The notes under the pieces were generated by a model. The model did not search any database, was not told the DNA's origin, and saw only the letters and a program-made list of their open reading frames with translations. A DNA stretch of 64,000 bases from Bradyrhizobium jicamae (GTDB lineage Bacteria; Pseudomonadota; Alphaproteobacteria; Rhizobiales; Xanthobacteraceae): contig NZ_JAFCJX010000014.1 of assembly GCF_018130695.1 (NCBI RefSeq), positions 149,315 to 213,314 on the forward strand, written 5' to 3'. Positions 54,962 through 62,506 of this stretch are shown piece by piece (position 1 is the first letter of the stretch; every line of letters begins with the position of its first letter). A program made the position numbers and the translations under genes.

Positions 54962-56095
54962 ATGAATGACGGGACCCCAACGCGGGCGGAACGCAACGTC
55001 GAGCTCGGCGCGAGCGGCGAAGAATACCAGAACCTGCACGAGTTTATCCGCAAGGCGCGCGCCAAGCTGAACCAGAACGCCTGGGACTATATCGTCGGTG
55101 CGGCGGAGACCGAGACCACGATGCGCCGCAACCGGATGGCGCTGGACGAGATCGCGTTCCGGCCGCGCGTGCTGCGTAACGTGGCCGAGGTGGATCCTTC
55201 CGCGAACGTGTTCGGTCGCAAGCTGCGGCTGCCGGTGATGATCGCACCGGTCGGTGCGCTCGAGATCTTCGATCCCGATTCCGGAGCGGCCGTTGCGCGC
55301 GGGGCCGGGACGTTCGGTGCGGCGCACATGCTGAGCTCGGTGTCCGAGCCCGGATTGGAGGCCGTCGCCAAGGCTGCGCCGGATGCGCTGCGCATCTACC
55401 AGCTCTACGTGCGCGGCGACGACGCTTTCGTCGAGGACGTGGTCAGCCGGACCATCTCGAACGGCTATGCCGCGTTCTGCATGACCGTCGATACCGCCCA
55501 CTACAGCCGGCGCGAACGCGACATCGCCAAGCGTTATGTGCGCGAAAGCCGCATCCGCGCCACCGGCGGTGACTTCCAGAAGGGCCTGGAATGGCGGACG
55601 GTGAAGCTGATCAAGGACAAGTTCAAGATACCGCTGATCCTCAAGGGCATCGCCACCGCGGAGGATGCCAAGATCGCGGTCGACCATGGAGTCGACTGGA
55701 TCTACGTGTCCAACCATGGCGGCCGCCAGCTCGATCACGGGCGCGGTTCAATGCATGTGCTGCCCGAGATCGTGCAGGCCGTCGCGGGGCGGGCCAAGAT
55801 CATGGTCGACGGCTCGATCTGCCGCGGCACCGACATCGTCAAGGCGATCGTATCGGGTGCCGATCTGGTCGGCATCGGCCGCATGCAGTGCTGGGCGCTG
55901 GCGGCGGCGGGCGAGGCGGGCATCGTGCGTATGCTCGAATTGCTCGAGGATGAGGTGATGCGCTGCCTCGGGCTGCTCGGCGTGACCAGCTTTGCCGAAT
56001 TGGACAAGTCCTATTTGCACCCGGCCATGCCGACCAACCTGCCGAGCGTGTTCAGCGCGTTTCCGCTGGTCGACATCGAGCCCTATCGCTACTGA
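54962..56095 (+). CDS. FMN-dependent alpha-hydroxy-acid oxidase/dehydrogenase
   Basis: The 377-residue TIM-barrel flavoenzyme has VMIAPVGA for FMN binding, the Tyr in YQLYVRGD, and the catalytic His252 in SNHGGRQLDHGRG, whose Arg binds the carboxylate. GGGAGAG precedes ATG 54962. Such enzymes oxidise lactate, glycolate, mandelate or longer 2-hydroxy acids to 2-keto acids. No membrane-anchoring loop like that of LldD stands out, so oxygen or another acceptor may be used. The substrate is unknown. Confidence 0.9.
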   Translation: MNDGTPTRAERNVELGASGEEYQNLHEFIRKARAKLNQNAWDYIVGAAETETTMRRNRMALDEIAFRPRVLRNVAEVDPSANVFGRKLRLPVMIAPVGALEIFDPDSGAAVARGAGTFGAAHMLSSVSEPGLEAVAKAAPDALRIYQLYVRGDDAFVEDVVSRTISNGYAAFCMTVDTAHYSRRERDIAKRYVRESRIRATGGDFQKGLEWRTVKLIKDKFKIPLILKGIATAEDAKIAVDHGVDWIYVSNHGGRQLDHGRGSMHVLPEIVQAVAGRAKIMVDGSICRGTDIVKAIVSGADLVGIGRMQCWALAAAGEAGIVRMLELLEDEVMRCLGLLGVTSFAELDKSYLHPAMPTNLPSVFSAFPLVDIEPYRY

Positions 56096-56225
56096 CGGCC
56101 CGATCGTCATCCGCGATCGCGCTTCCTCGGGATCGCGGTCGCGGTCTTCGCATTATTTCGCGGCGCCCATAAAGGCGCCGCCGCGAAGACAAAGTCTGAT
56201 CGAATTGCCGCAATAGTCGATGCGA

Positions 56226-56429
56226 ATGGCAGACGATCGATTCGCTGAATTTTCCTTGGAGAGAGCCATCGGTCTTCGCTGGACGCTGCGGGACATTCAG
56301 GCGCGCCGCCTCAAGATGTCGCCGCCCAGCGATGAGGATTTGGGTGTCCTGGCGGAACTCGGCCTGGTCGAGCTGCGCGATGACGGACCCGTCGTCACGC
56401 CGCAAGGCGCTGCTGTCTTGAGCAGGTAG
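56226..56429 (+). CDS. Small hypothetical protein
   Basis: The 67-residue protein begins MADDRFAEFSLERAI; an ATG two codons earlier is possible. Its latter half (DLGVLAELGLVELRDDGPVVTPQGAAVL) looks like a small winged-helix tail. I recognise similar small proteins from Bradyrhizobium but no function. Confidence 0.6.
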   Translation: MADDRFAEFSLERAIGLRWTLRDIQARRLKMSPPSDEDLGVLAELGLVELRDDGPVVTPQGAAVLSR

Positions 56430-56440
56430 GCGAGGGCCAG

Positions 56441-56626
56441 CTAGCGGGCCTTCAAAAAACTTTCGCCGGAGTCGCAGGGCGTGCAGCGGTAGGTCAGGAT
56501 GTCATAGACTTGGTCGCGCGGCTCGATCAGGGCGAGCCGCATCTGCGCACCGCACTTCATGCACGGCATTTCGATACTGGTCTGAAAGCGCGTGCAGGTC
56601 GGCGTCGGCCGTAACGTATGCAGCAT
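56441..56626 (-). CDS. Small zinc-ribbon-like protein
   Basis: From ATG 56626, with GGGGA just before it, the protein has 61 residues and two Cys pairs, CMKCG and CTPC, that could hold one zinc. A longer frame from 56794 adds a further CQHCGG pair but has no ribosome site and would extend to within 70 bases of the divergent phasin start. The short form is preferred. No function is known. Confidence 0.6.
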   Translation of the reverse strand: MLHTLRPTPTCTRFQTSIEMPCMKCGAQMRLALIEPRDQVYDILTYRCTPCDSGESFLKAR

Positions 56627-56863
56627 CGAATCCCCATGTGCCCATCGCAGACGCAACGCCACCGGTGTCCGAATCACCCCGCCGCAATGTTGACACGGTT
56701 GGAATCGCAGCGGTAGTGGGGTGCGGTCGACTGAAATAGGAACAAAATCCTTGCCAGAGGCCGTGGACGGGACGTTGATTTCTGCGACGAACATCGGCGC
56801 GACCGGCGCTGACGCCGTGGCAATCTATGCTAACGTCGGCCGCGTACGTTTCAGGGAGCGACC

Positions 56864-57217
56864 ATGATCGAACCGAAACTTGAAGTGCCCGCCGAGTTGC
56901 GTGATCTCGCGGAGAAAACCATCGATCAGGCCGAGAAGGCCTTTGCCATGTTCTTCGACGCGGCCGGCAAGTCGATGACGGCCATGCCGGGCGCCGGAAC
57001 GGATATTTCGAAGCAGGCGCTGACGTTCACCGAGCAGAACATGAAAGCGGCGTTCGAACACGCCCGCAAGCTCGTTCACGCCACCAATCTGCAGGAGGCG
57101 ATGCAGATCCAGTCGGATTTCCTGCGCAGCCAGTTCACCACGGCCGGCGAGCATATGCGACAGATCACCGGCAATGTGATGTCCGCAGCGAAGGATGCGA
57201 CCAAGGGCAAGTTCTAG
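56864..57217 (+). CDS. Phasin
   Basis: The 117-residue helical protein is rich in Ala, Lys, Glu and Met and matches the phasin_2 pattern (FTEQNMKAAFEHARKLVHATNLQEAMQIQSDFLRSQF). Phasins coat polyhydroxybutyrate granules. GGGAG precedes the ATG. No polymer synthesis genes are in the window. Its TAG stop shares the palindrome CTAG with the TAG stop of the convergent gene, so the two stops overlap. Confidence 0.92.
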   Translation: MIEPKLEVPAELRDLAEKTIDQAEKAFAMFFDAAGKSMTAMPGAGTDISKQALTFTEQNMKAAFEHARKLVHATNLQEAMQIQSDFLRSQFTTAGEHMRQITGNVMSAAKDATKGKF

Positions 57218-57474
57218 CGCCGGCGCGCGACCGCTACGCCGAGCAGGAAGGCGACGAACAGGCTCGCCAGCGGCGCTTCGCGGGTGACCGCGCTGACGGT
57301 CGCAAGAACGCCGCCCGGCCGGCGCGAGGCGGCGATGGCCTCGCTCAGGCGATCGACGGCGGCCCGAAGCCCATCCGAAACGTCCGAGATCGTGCGCGAC
57401 ACATCGGCTGCCGTGTCGATCGCGCGCTCGCCGAGGCTTGGCTGCAAGGGTGATTCCGGGGTTTCATAACTCAT
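57214..57474 (-). CDS. Small membrane-anchored protein, ElaB/DUF883-like
   Basis: The 86-residue protein has a helical N-terminal part (TAADVSRTISDVSDGLRAAV) and a C-terminal membrane helix (PLASLFVAFLLGVAVARRR), as in small inner-membrane stress proteins. Function is unknown. It is convergent with the phasin gene, with a shared CTAG at the stops. Confidence 0.7.
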   Translation of the reverse strand: MSYETPESPLQPSLGERAIDTAADVSRTISDVSDGLRAAVDRLSEAIAASRRPGGVLATVSAVTREAPLASLFVAFLLGVAVARRR

Positions 57475-57515
57475 GAGGCGTGCCGCGGCTTGAGCGGGGA
57501 ACGAAGGCGGCCGTC

Positions 57516-57604
57516 ACCTTTGGCTATCCGCGCGTGCGCGTGTTTTGAACAGCGGGCCCGAAGACCTTTGGCTATCCGCGACAGGCGCCGTTATGAACGG
57601 CGGG
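57516..57604. repeat. Two-copy direct repeat with 48-bp period
   Basis: ACCTTTGGCTATCCGCG occurs at 57516-57532 and exactly again at 57564-57580. TTTTGAACAGCGGG (57543-57556) recurs as TTATGAACGGCGGG (57591-57604), also 48 bases on. The pair lies between the starts of two divergent small membrane-protein genes, where it could bind a regulator or be the result of a local duplication. Confidence 0.6.
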
Positions 57605-57741
57605 TGACGGCCACATTCGGGAAATGCGCCGGCAAGAGAATTGTTCCCGTCCTTTCGTCGACTCTTTCGCGCGCCGGAACTGGAAACTTCGGCGCCGGGC
57701 GCGACTTGTCGTAACAACGATCATTGCCAAGGGTGGATTCC

Positions 57742-58023
57742 ATGACCGACAGCTCGATCGGGCATCGCAATCGACACGGCGGTACGCCGCTCATCGTCGC
57801 TGCTGCCGTTGCCGTGTTCGGCGTGCTGGGCATGCTGATCGTGGATCACGGTCCCTGGAACAAGCCGAAGGCGCAGAACCCCGTCGTCGCCAACTATTCG
57901 ACGACAGGCGAAGCCGCGCGCGCCGCCGGTGCAAAGGTCACACCCACGGACCCGAAGCCGGAGGTTGAGCCTGAGCCTCCGGGACCGAAGCCGGTCCATC
58001 CCGCAAATCCGCCTCCGCAATAG
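57742..58023 (+). CDS. Small membrane-anchored proline-rich protein
   Basis: From ATG 57742, with GGTGGA before it, the 93-residue protein has a single N-terminal membrane helix (about residues 16-36) followed by a proline- and glutamate-rich periplasmic tail (PKPEVEPEPPGPKPVHPANPPP). It has no catalytic domain. Similar short membrane proteins are common in Bradyrhizobium; function is unknown. Confidence 0.7.
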   Translation: MTDSSIGHRNRHGGTPLIVAAAVAVFGVLGMLIVDHGPWNKPKAQNPVVANYSTTGEAARAAGAKVTPTDPKPEVEPEPPGPKPVHPANPPPQ

Positions 58024-58029
58024 GCGCGC

Positions 58030-58818
58030 TCACCTCGCGTCGAGCAGCCACGTTCCGGTCTGCCGCATCAGATCGCGCTTGCTCTCGAGCCCGACGGTCC
58101 AATTGGCGTGAAACACGAAGGGCTCCAGCCTGCCCTGGAGCGAGGTGGCTGGCTTCGGCTGATCGAGCAGGCTGCGATAGCCGATGCCGTTGACGAACAA
58201 TCCTTCCGACAACAGATGAACCGACTGCAGCATCATCGGATCGCGCGCGATCATCTCCGTCAGAGTCTGCTGCTCGTCGACCGGAGCTGCATTCGGCGGA
58301 CGCTTGTCGTAGTCGCGCAGCATTCGTTCGAGCAGTTGCAGCGTGGTCCGCGACGACTTCGCCGACAGGAAGCCCCAGCACAGCACGGGAGGAAAGCGCC
58401 GCACTGCTTCGGTCTGGAAGGCGAGCGGAAAGACCTTGCCGATCGCGTCGAGATACCACAAGGGATCGGCGAGCCAGCCGACGTCGAGATCGGCATAGAC
58501 GACGTGGCGGTACTGGCCGAGCAGCCAGTGAATGAAGCGGACCTTTTCCCAGTTGATCGCGACAAACGGCGCCGTCCCATAGTCCACATACTGATCCGGC
58601 ATGGTGCGAGGCCCGCCTGCGCTGAACTCGGCGAAGGAGTGCCGGATCGTGCGCGCCTTGAGAATGAGGGGATCGACCGTGGCGGCGGCATTGTCGGGCC
58701 GCGCGACATGAACGATGCGGGGATCGATGCCGGCGCGGGCCAATCCCAGCAATGAATTCTCCAGAAAATCCTCGACGCCCCTGGTGGCGACCAGCGCGAC
58801 AATAACGTGCTCTTTCAT
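58030..58818 (-). CDS. Nucleotide-diphospho-sugar transferase-like protein
   Basis: The 262-residue protein resembles the Nucleotid_trans (GT77-like) family. It has the metal-binding motif Asp110-Leu-Asp112 in VVYADLDVGWL, a substrate segment CWGFLSAK and FHANWTVG near the end. It would move a sugar from a nucleotide donor to an unknown acceptor. It is convergent with the proline-rich gene and divergent from another glycosyltransferase gene. Confidence 0.75.
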   Translation of the reverse strand: MKEHVIVALVATRGVEDFLENSLLGLARAGIDPRIVHVARPDNAAATVDPLILKARTIRHSFAEFSAGGPRTMPDQYVDYGTAPFVAINWEKVRFIHWLLGQYRHVVYADLDVGWLADPLWYLDAIGKVFPLAFQTEAVRRFPPVLCWGFLSAKSSRTTLQLLERMLRDYDKRPPNAAPVDEQQTLTEMIARDPMMLQSVHLLSEGLFVNGIGYRSLLDQPKPATSLQGRLEPFVFHANWTVGLESKRDLMRQTGTWLLDAR

Positions 58819-58929
58819 CCCGATACCGCATCAGGCGGCGGCCCGGCTGTCCAGTCCCCACGGGCTTGCACTTTGTTCCAATCTCCGTGCAAATCGGCCG
58901 CCCCATCCAATCCCCTTGCATAGGCGTTG

Positions 58930-59883
58930 ATGATCCAGGAATCCAGCCAAACCGAGCCGCCTCGCCCCGATCGTATCGTACGCTGCTTCTGGCACGGGCG
59001 GTTCTCGCCCTACGAGGCGCTATGCCTGTCGAGCTTCGTGGCGGCCGGCATCACGGTCGAGGTATTTTCCGATGGACCGGTCGAGGGGCTGCCCGCAGGC
59101 GCGGTGTTGCGCGACGCACGCGAGATCCTCGACCGCGACGTCGCCTTCTACAGGCACGAATTCGATGGACCGAGCCCGTCGCTGCACTCCAACCATTTCC
59201 GCTATGCGCTGCTGGAGCAACTCGGCGGCTGGTGGATCGACACCGATGTGTTGCTGCTGGCGTCGGCGTTGCCGGCACAAGAGGCTTTCATCGCGCGGCA
59301 ATCCGATCATGAACTGAACGGTGCGGTGATGCGCTTCCCGCCGGCGCATCCGCTGATCGCCGCCGCGCGCCGACAGACCGAGGACAAGCTCGAGGGCGCC
59401 ACATGGGGCGACGTCGGACCGAAGTTGCTGACGGCACTGCAGCCGATCCATGCGCCGGCGATGCCGATCGCACCGCGTGAGAGCAGCTATGGGATCGGGC
59501 CCGACGAGTTTCAAAAGTTCTTGCTGCCGGAGGCGCGCGAGGAGGTCGAGGCGCGCACGGCAGATGCCACCTTCGTGCATCTATGGAACGAGATGTGGCG
59601 ACGGGCCGGCATTCCGAAGACGATCGCACCGCCGCGAGGGAGCTGGCTTGATGTGATGTTCGAGCGTTCGCATCCCGCGGTGACGTGGGCGGACCGGCTC
59701 GATCCCGGGCATGTCGTGCGATGGGCTGCGCTGAGGCGCGACCGCGATCACGCCGGATACTACAACCTCGTCCATGATCGGGAGCTCAAGCGTCTCCAGG
59801 CAGAACTCGATGAGCAACGCCGGCGATCGCGGGGTGTATCCCGGTTCATCCGCGGGCTCATGAGGCGGCTTCGCAAAAGCTAG
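58930..59883 (+). CDS. Glycosyltransferase with DXD motif (GT32-like)
   Basis: The 317-residue protein has the sugar-binding DXD pattern in LEQLGGWWIDTDVLLL (Asp104, Asp106) and the start CFWHGRFSPYEALCLSSFVAAG, as in capsular and GT32-type glycosyltransferases. The C-terminus is very basic (RRRSRGVSRFIRGLMRRLRK), perhaps for membrane contact. ATG 58930 is used; TTG 58927 just before it is also possible. The acceptor is unknown. Confidence 0.85.
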   Translation: MIQESSQTEPPRPDRIVRCFWHGRFSPYEALCLSSFVAAGITVEVFSDGPVEGLPAGAVLRDAREILDRDVAFYRHEFDGPSPSLHSNHFRYALLEQLGGWWIDTDVLLLASALPAQEAFIARQSDHELNGAVMRFPPAHPLIAAARRQTEDKLEGATWGDVGPKLLTALQPIHAPAMPIAPRESSYGIGPDEFQKFLLPEAREEVEARTADATFVHLWNEMWRRAGIPKTIAPPRGSWLDVMFERSHPAVTWADRLDPGHVVRWAALRRDRDHAGYYNLVHDRELKRLQAELDEQRRRSRGVSRFIRGLMRRLRKS

Positions 59884-59899
59884 AGGGCGACAAGACGAT

Positions 59900-59929
59900 T
59901 TGACACGTCGGGCAAATCAGCGAGACAAT
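59900..59929 (+). promoter_or_regulatory. Promoter-like copy of the GTCGGGCAAATCAGCG motif
   Basis: TTGACA-N18-GACAAT, with the spacer CGTCGGGCAAATCAGCGA, matches the promoter of the short RNA genes at 60486 and 63891 except in the -10 hexamer. No terminator hairpin follows at the expected distance. Any transcript would run antisense into the small membrane-protein gene at 59962. Confidence 0.5.
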
Positions 59930-59961
59930 ACCATGATCACCCCAATCTGACGTGGAGCGGA

Positions 59962-60147
59962 TCAGCGCACGCTGACGAACATGCCCCATGCTCCGGCAAG
60001 CCCGGCGAAGACCAGCACCATGAACGGATTGTCGCAGAAGGTGCTGCCATAGGAACAGACCGTCGCGCCGAACGATCCGAGTTCATGATGACCGGCTGCG
60101 TAGAACAAGCCCGACAGGGCCGCGAGCACGGCAGCAACGAGGTACAT
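59962..60147 (-). CDS. Small membrane protein of 61 residues
   Basis: The start at ATG 60147 is strongly supported by GGGAGG six bases before it. The protein has two hydrophobic helices (YLVAAVLAALSGLFYAAG and FMVLVFAGLAGAWGMFVSV) joined by a loop with two cysteines (TVCSYGSTFCDN) that could form a disulfide. I recognise this type from Bradyrhizobium; function is unknown. Confidence 0.72.
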   Translation of the reverse strand: MYLVAAVLAALSGLFYAAGHHELGSFGATVCSYGSTFCDNPFMVLVFAGLAGAWGMFVSVR

Positions 60148-60224
60148 CGATAGCCTCCCGCTTCGATCAAGGGCGAGCAATGCTCGCGCGTTTCGTCGCG
60201 ATGTCGGTGCTGGTGTCCGCAATC

Positions 60225-60262
60225 TTCGACGCGTCGGGCAAATCAGCGGCACGCGACATCAT
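60225..60262 (+). repeat. Degenerate copy of the short RNA promoter motif
   Basis: TTCGAC followed by GCGTCGGGCAAATCAGCG keeps the spacer of the 60486 promoter, and GACATCATCGCC keeps part of the following sequence. The -10 hexamer is destroyed. It lies upstream of the small membrane-protein gene on the other strand and looks like a decayed copy. Confidence 0.5.
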
Positions 60263-60325
60263 CGCCATGGATCATACGATCGTTTGATCGAAAGCCGGCA
60301 GCGCAATTTCCGGATCGCGCCAAAT

Positions 60326-60420
60326 TTCGACAAAGTCGGTTTCACTTTGTCGAAGCCGGTGTGTCGCATTTTAGGGATTTTGTTCGTCACGCGGAGAGTT
60401 CAACGTGGCACATCTCCGCG
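60326..60420. other. Two perfect hairpins before the first short RNA gene
   Basis: TTCGACAAAGT (60326-60336) and ACTTTGTCGAA (60344-60354) form a perfect 11-base stem with a 7-base loop. CGCGGAGA (60390-60397) and TCTCCGCG (60413-60420) form a perfect 8-base stem. Neither has a U-run. They lie in a 330-base stretch without genes. Their role could be RNA folding or protein binding. Confidence 0.5.
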
Positions 60421-60485
60421 GGGAGGTGTCATGATGCTGAAAAGTCGAAGGATTTTCGTTCTGATCGCGTTTTCAGAAATAGCTG

Positions 60486-60515
60486 TTGACCCGTCGGGCA
60501 AATCAGCGCTATAAC
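60486..60515 (+). promoter_or_regulatory. Near-consensus sigma-70 promoter of short RNA gene, copy 1
   Basis: TTGACC-N18-TATAAC. Both hexamers match the consensus at five of six positions. The predicted start is near 60522. Confidence 0.75.
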
Positions 60516-60519
60516 ATCA

Positions 60520-60570
60520 TCATCGCGAAATTCATCAAGCCCGCAGCGGAGCCATCCGCAGCGGGCTTTT
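60520..60570 (+). ncRNA. Short RNA gene with intrinsic terminator, copy 1
   Basis: A transcript from the promoter at 60486 would be about 50 bases long. It holds a 16-base leader, then a 13-base stem (AGCCCGC and GCGGA, with one A-A mismatch) at 60538-60567, and ends in TTTT. No ribosome site or reading frame fits. Short RNAs are known in the Bradyrhizobium/Rhodopseudomonas lineage; whether this is one of the named families cannot be told here. Confidence 0.6.
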
Positions 60571-60593
60571 GTTTGCCTTTCACCGATTGGACG

Positions 60594-60920
60594 GCGGCCG
60601 CCTCCACGATGCCGCACCTCCGCCCGGGCGTCGAGGCGTGCCGTCGTCCGAACCATGTCGATCCATCATCCTTTGGCCGGTACGCGCGAACGTGCCGGTC
60701 CCGTGGCGCGGGTGAAAGCCCGGCGCCGCACGCGGCTCCGGCATCAGGGATAAGGTTCGCGCCCCAAAGATCGCATCGTCGGCGATCTGCCGCACATTTA
60801 TTCGCGCAGCATGAGGCTGCCATTGGCACATCAACAGAGACCGGCGAGGCCTCGATGACCGCGTATCTGATATCGCTCGCGCTCGGCAGTATGGCCGCGT
60901 CCGACCGATCGGGCCGATGC
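60594..60920. other. Gene-free stretch after the first short RNA gene
   Basis: No supported gene was found. A frame from ATG 60855 starts like a small membrane protein (MTAYLISLALGSMA) but then turns Arg- and Ser-rich, as a frameshifted remnant would. It could be a decayed small gene, but this is too weak to call. Confidence 0.35.
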
Positions 60921-61750
60921 TCAAGGTCGCGGCGAGTTCGGAGGCCATCTGTGCAATTGCCATTCTCCGTTCACGCGAACAACTTCGGCGGGCCACGTAA
61001 CAAGCTCCGGATCTGACCCGACGCGCCAGTCGACCTTGACCAATAGACGATCGTCGCTGTCCCAGCCCACATACTCCCAAGTCTCATAGTTCGCAGGTCT
61101 ATAGTGGAAGGCCGGTTCGGTCGAATCTCCGTTCGCCGGCACGATGTCGATGCCGTTGTTTCCATCGCTGGCCATCGGTCCAGAAGACGGACGCGAGCCA
61201 TTTCCTGTCTGGCGAGTAGCGCGGTGGTGCGACGATCCGTTCCTCCCTTCCGTCTTGCTGTCGGACCAGCAGCCATTCGTCACTTTCGTAATACATCACG
61301 TGCACAAGCAGTAACCCATGTTCGGGGAAATAGTCATAGAGCATGTAGCTCTTGCAGCTCTCGTAGGACGCTCCAGCGCATGCTGCCTTGGTCTGATTAT
61401 CTTTGTAGAGTTTCATTGCGCCGTTAGCCAATTTAAGACGAAGTTCGCCGCCTCGACGAGCCGTCAATGACTTGGTCTTCGCAATGCAGGCCTTTTCGGA
61501 TGCGCGCGAGTAGGGATCGCTCGCGTAGCTTCCGGTTTTCGCCTTTTCGTCGAGAACGATCGCGGGATGCTGACATTCGCCGTCCTGCGGATACGGCTCA
61601 ACACAACTGAAACCGGGTGGAACATGTTGCGTTCGCGGAGGTTTCCGCGAAGGCGAGACGTCCTCCTGTCGACAAGATCAGAGCGCCAAAGAGAATTGCT
61701 GAAATCGTCGTCGGCGAAACCAACGCGCGAATGGCTAAAGCCGATATCAA
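60921..61750 (-). pseudogene. Exported protein gene broken by two frameshifts
   Basis: Reading leftwards from TTG 61750, with GGAG before it, gives a signal peptide (ISAILFGALILSTGG, cut near AFA-ETS) that runs to ANATC. Near 61605-61625 the meaningful frame moves by one base and continues PGFSCVEPYPQDGECQHPAI through SYMLYDYFPEHGLLLVHVMY to RYSPDRKWLASVFWTDG. Near 61165-61180 it moves again to ASDGNNGIDIVPANGD and ends HRWPPNSPRP at 60921. Joined, it is an exported protein of about 275 residues with TolB/propeller-like wording (SPDRKWLAS). Family unknown. Either decay or sequencing error would explain it. Confidence 0.65.
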
Positions 61751-62030
61751 CTTGCCGTCTCCATCGATGATACATTGATAACGGATACGCTCTGGTATGC
61801 TGCCTCATCAATGGCCGGTCGCAGGGGAGAGCTGGACCGCAGCCAACGTCTCGTTTGACGATGTTCCGATTTTGTTCTAAATCAATCATAGATGGTCGCG
61901 CAATTCGTGCGCTCTTCTGCCGCGAGCGGTGTTGAGTGCGGTGGCTCGCGTGCAATCGCGTGTTTTCCGCAACTGTGCGCGGAGCGACGCCTAGCAGAGG
62001 CAAGCGATCTTCGTCGCGGAGAATCCTGGG

Positions 62031-62495
62031 ATGTCGAGAAAACCCCACCTTCCCATCCTGAACGTTCTCTCGCTGCTTGCACTTGCTTTCATGATCTCCG
62101 GGTGTTCAGCATTTTGGTCCGGCCCCTGGCCGCGCGTGACCGTGAATACAGAAGGTTTGGGTGTAAGCCCGCTTGCGAATGCCATTAGCCGTCAGACCGG
62201 GACGGGTGTCGACGACTTGAAGAAGGCCGTCGCACAGTTCGTCGTGGAGCAGACGTCGGCCAAAGGCATCTCCCACAACGATGCAGAAGCCCTCGGCATG
62301 CAATGCGCCCCGGCACGCAGTAAGGAATGTACTTATTCGGGCGCGTTCTGGATTCGAGACGACCAGCGCTACATCCGGCAGGATTCTCCCTATTACGGCA
62401 AGAGAACTATCACACACATAGATGTGCGCTTCTCTTACGCGAGGCCGCATGATGTTGTCGTGCAAGCAAATGAGTCTCTTGTTCCCGATGAATGA
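62031..62495 (+). CDS. Predicted lipoprotein of unknown function
   Basis: The 154-residue protein has a lipoprotein signal peptide with lipobox Ile-Ser-Gly-Cys25. The mature part has segments GTGVDDLKKAVAQFVVEQTSAKGIS and two later cysteines (MQCAP, KECTY). I recognise no domain. The codon use is less GC-biased than in the genes to the left. It lies 11 bases before a frameshifted gene with which it is probably co-transcribed. Confidence 0.72.
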   Translation: MSRKPHLPILNVLSLLALAFMISGCSAFWSGPWPRVTVNTEGLGVSPLANAISRQTGTGVDDLKKAVAQFVVEQTSAKGISHNDAEALGMQCAPARSKECTYSGAFWIRDDQRYIRQDSPYYGKRTITHIDVRFSYARPHDVVVQANESLVPDE

Positions 62496-62506
62496 GTAGG
62501 TGAAGT

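Larger units (their letters stand above)
60457..60593 (+). repeat. Direct repeat, copy 1 (contains short RNA gene)
   Basis: This block is repeated at 63862-64000 in the same orientation. The core from the -35 hexamer to the terminator differs at only two base positions plus one T in the terminator tail. The flanks (CGTTCTGATCG on the left, GTTTGC and GGACG on the right) are similar but more diverged. Confidence 0.85.

Noticed and set aside
56627..56794. N-terminal extension of the zinc-ribbon-like protein
   Set aside because: The extra CQHCGG pair is suggestive, but there is no ribosome site at 56794, while a GGGGA site precedes the shorter start.
57516..57604. Direct repeats considered as a CRISPR array
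   Set aside because: There are only two units, the middle of each unit differs, and no cas genes are nearby. It is not an array.
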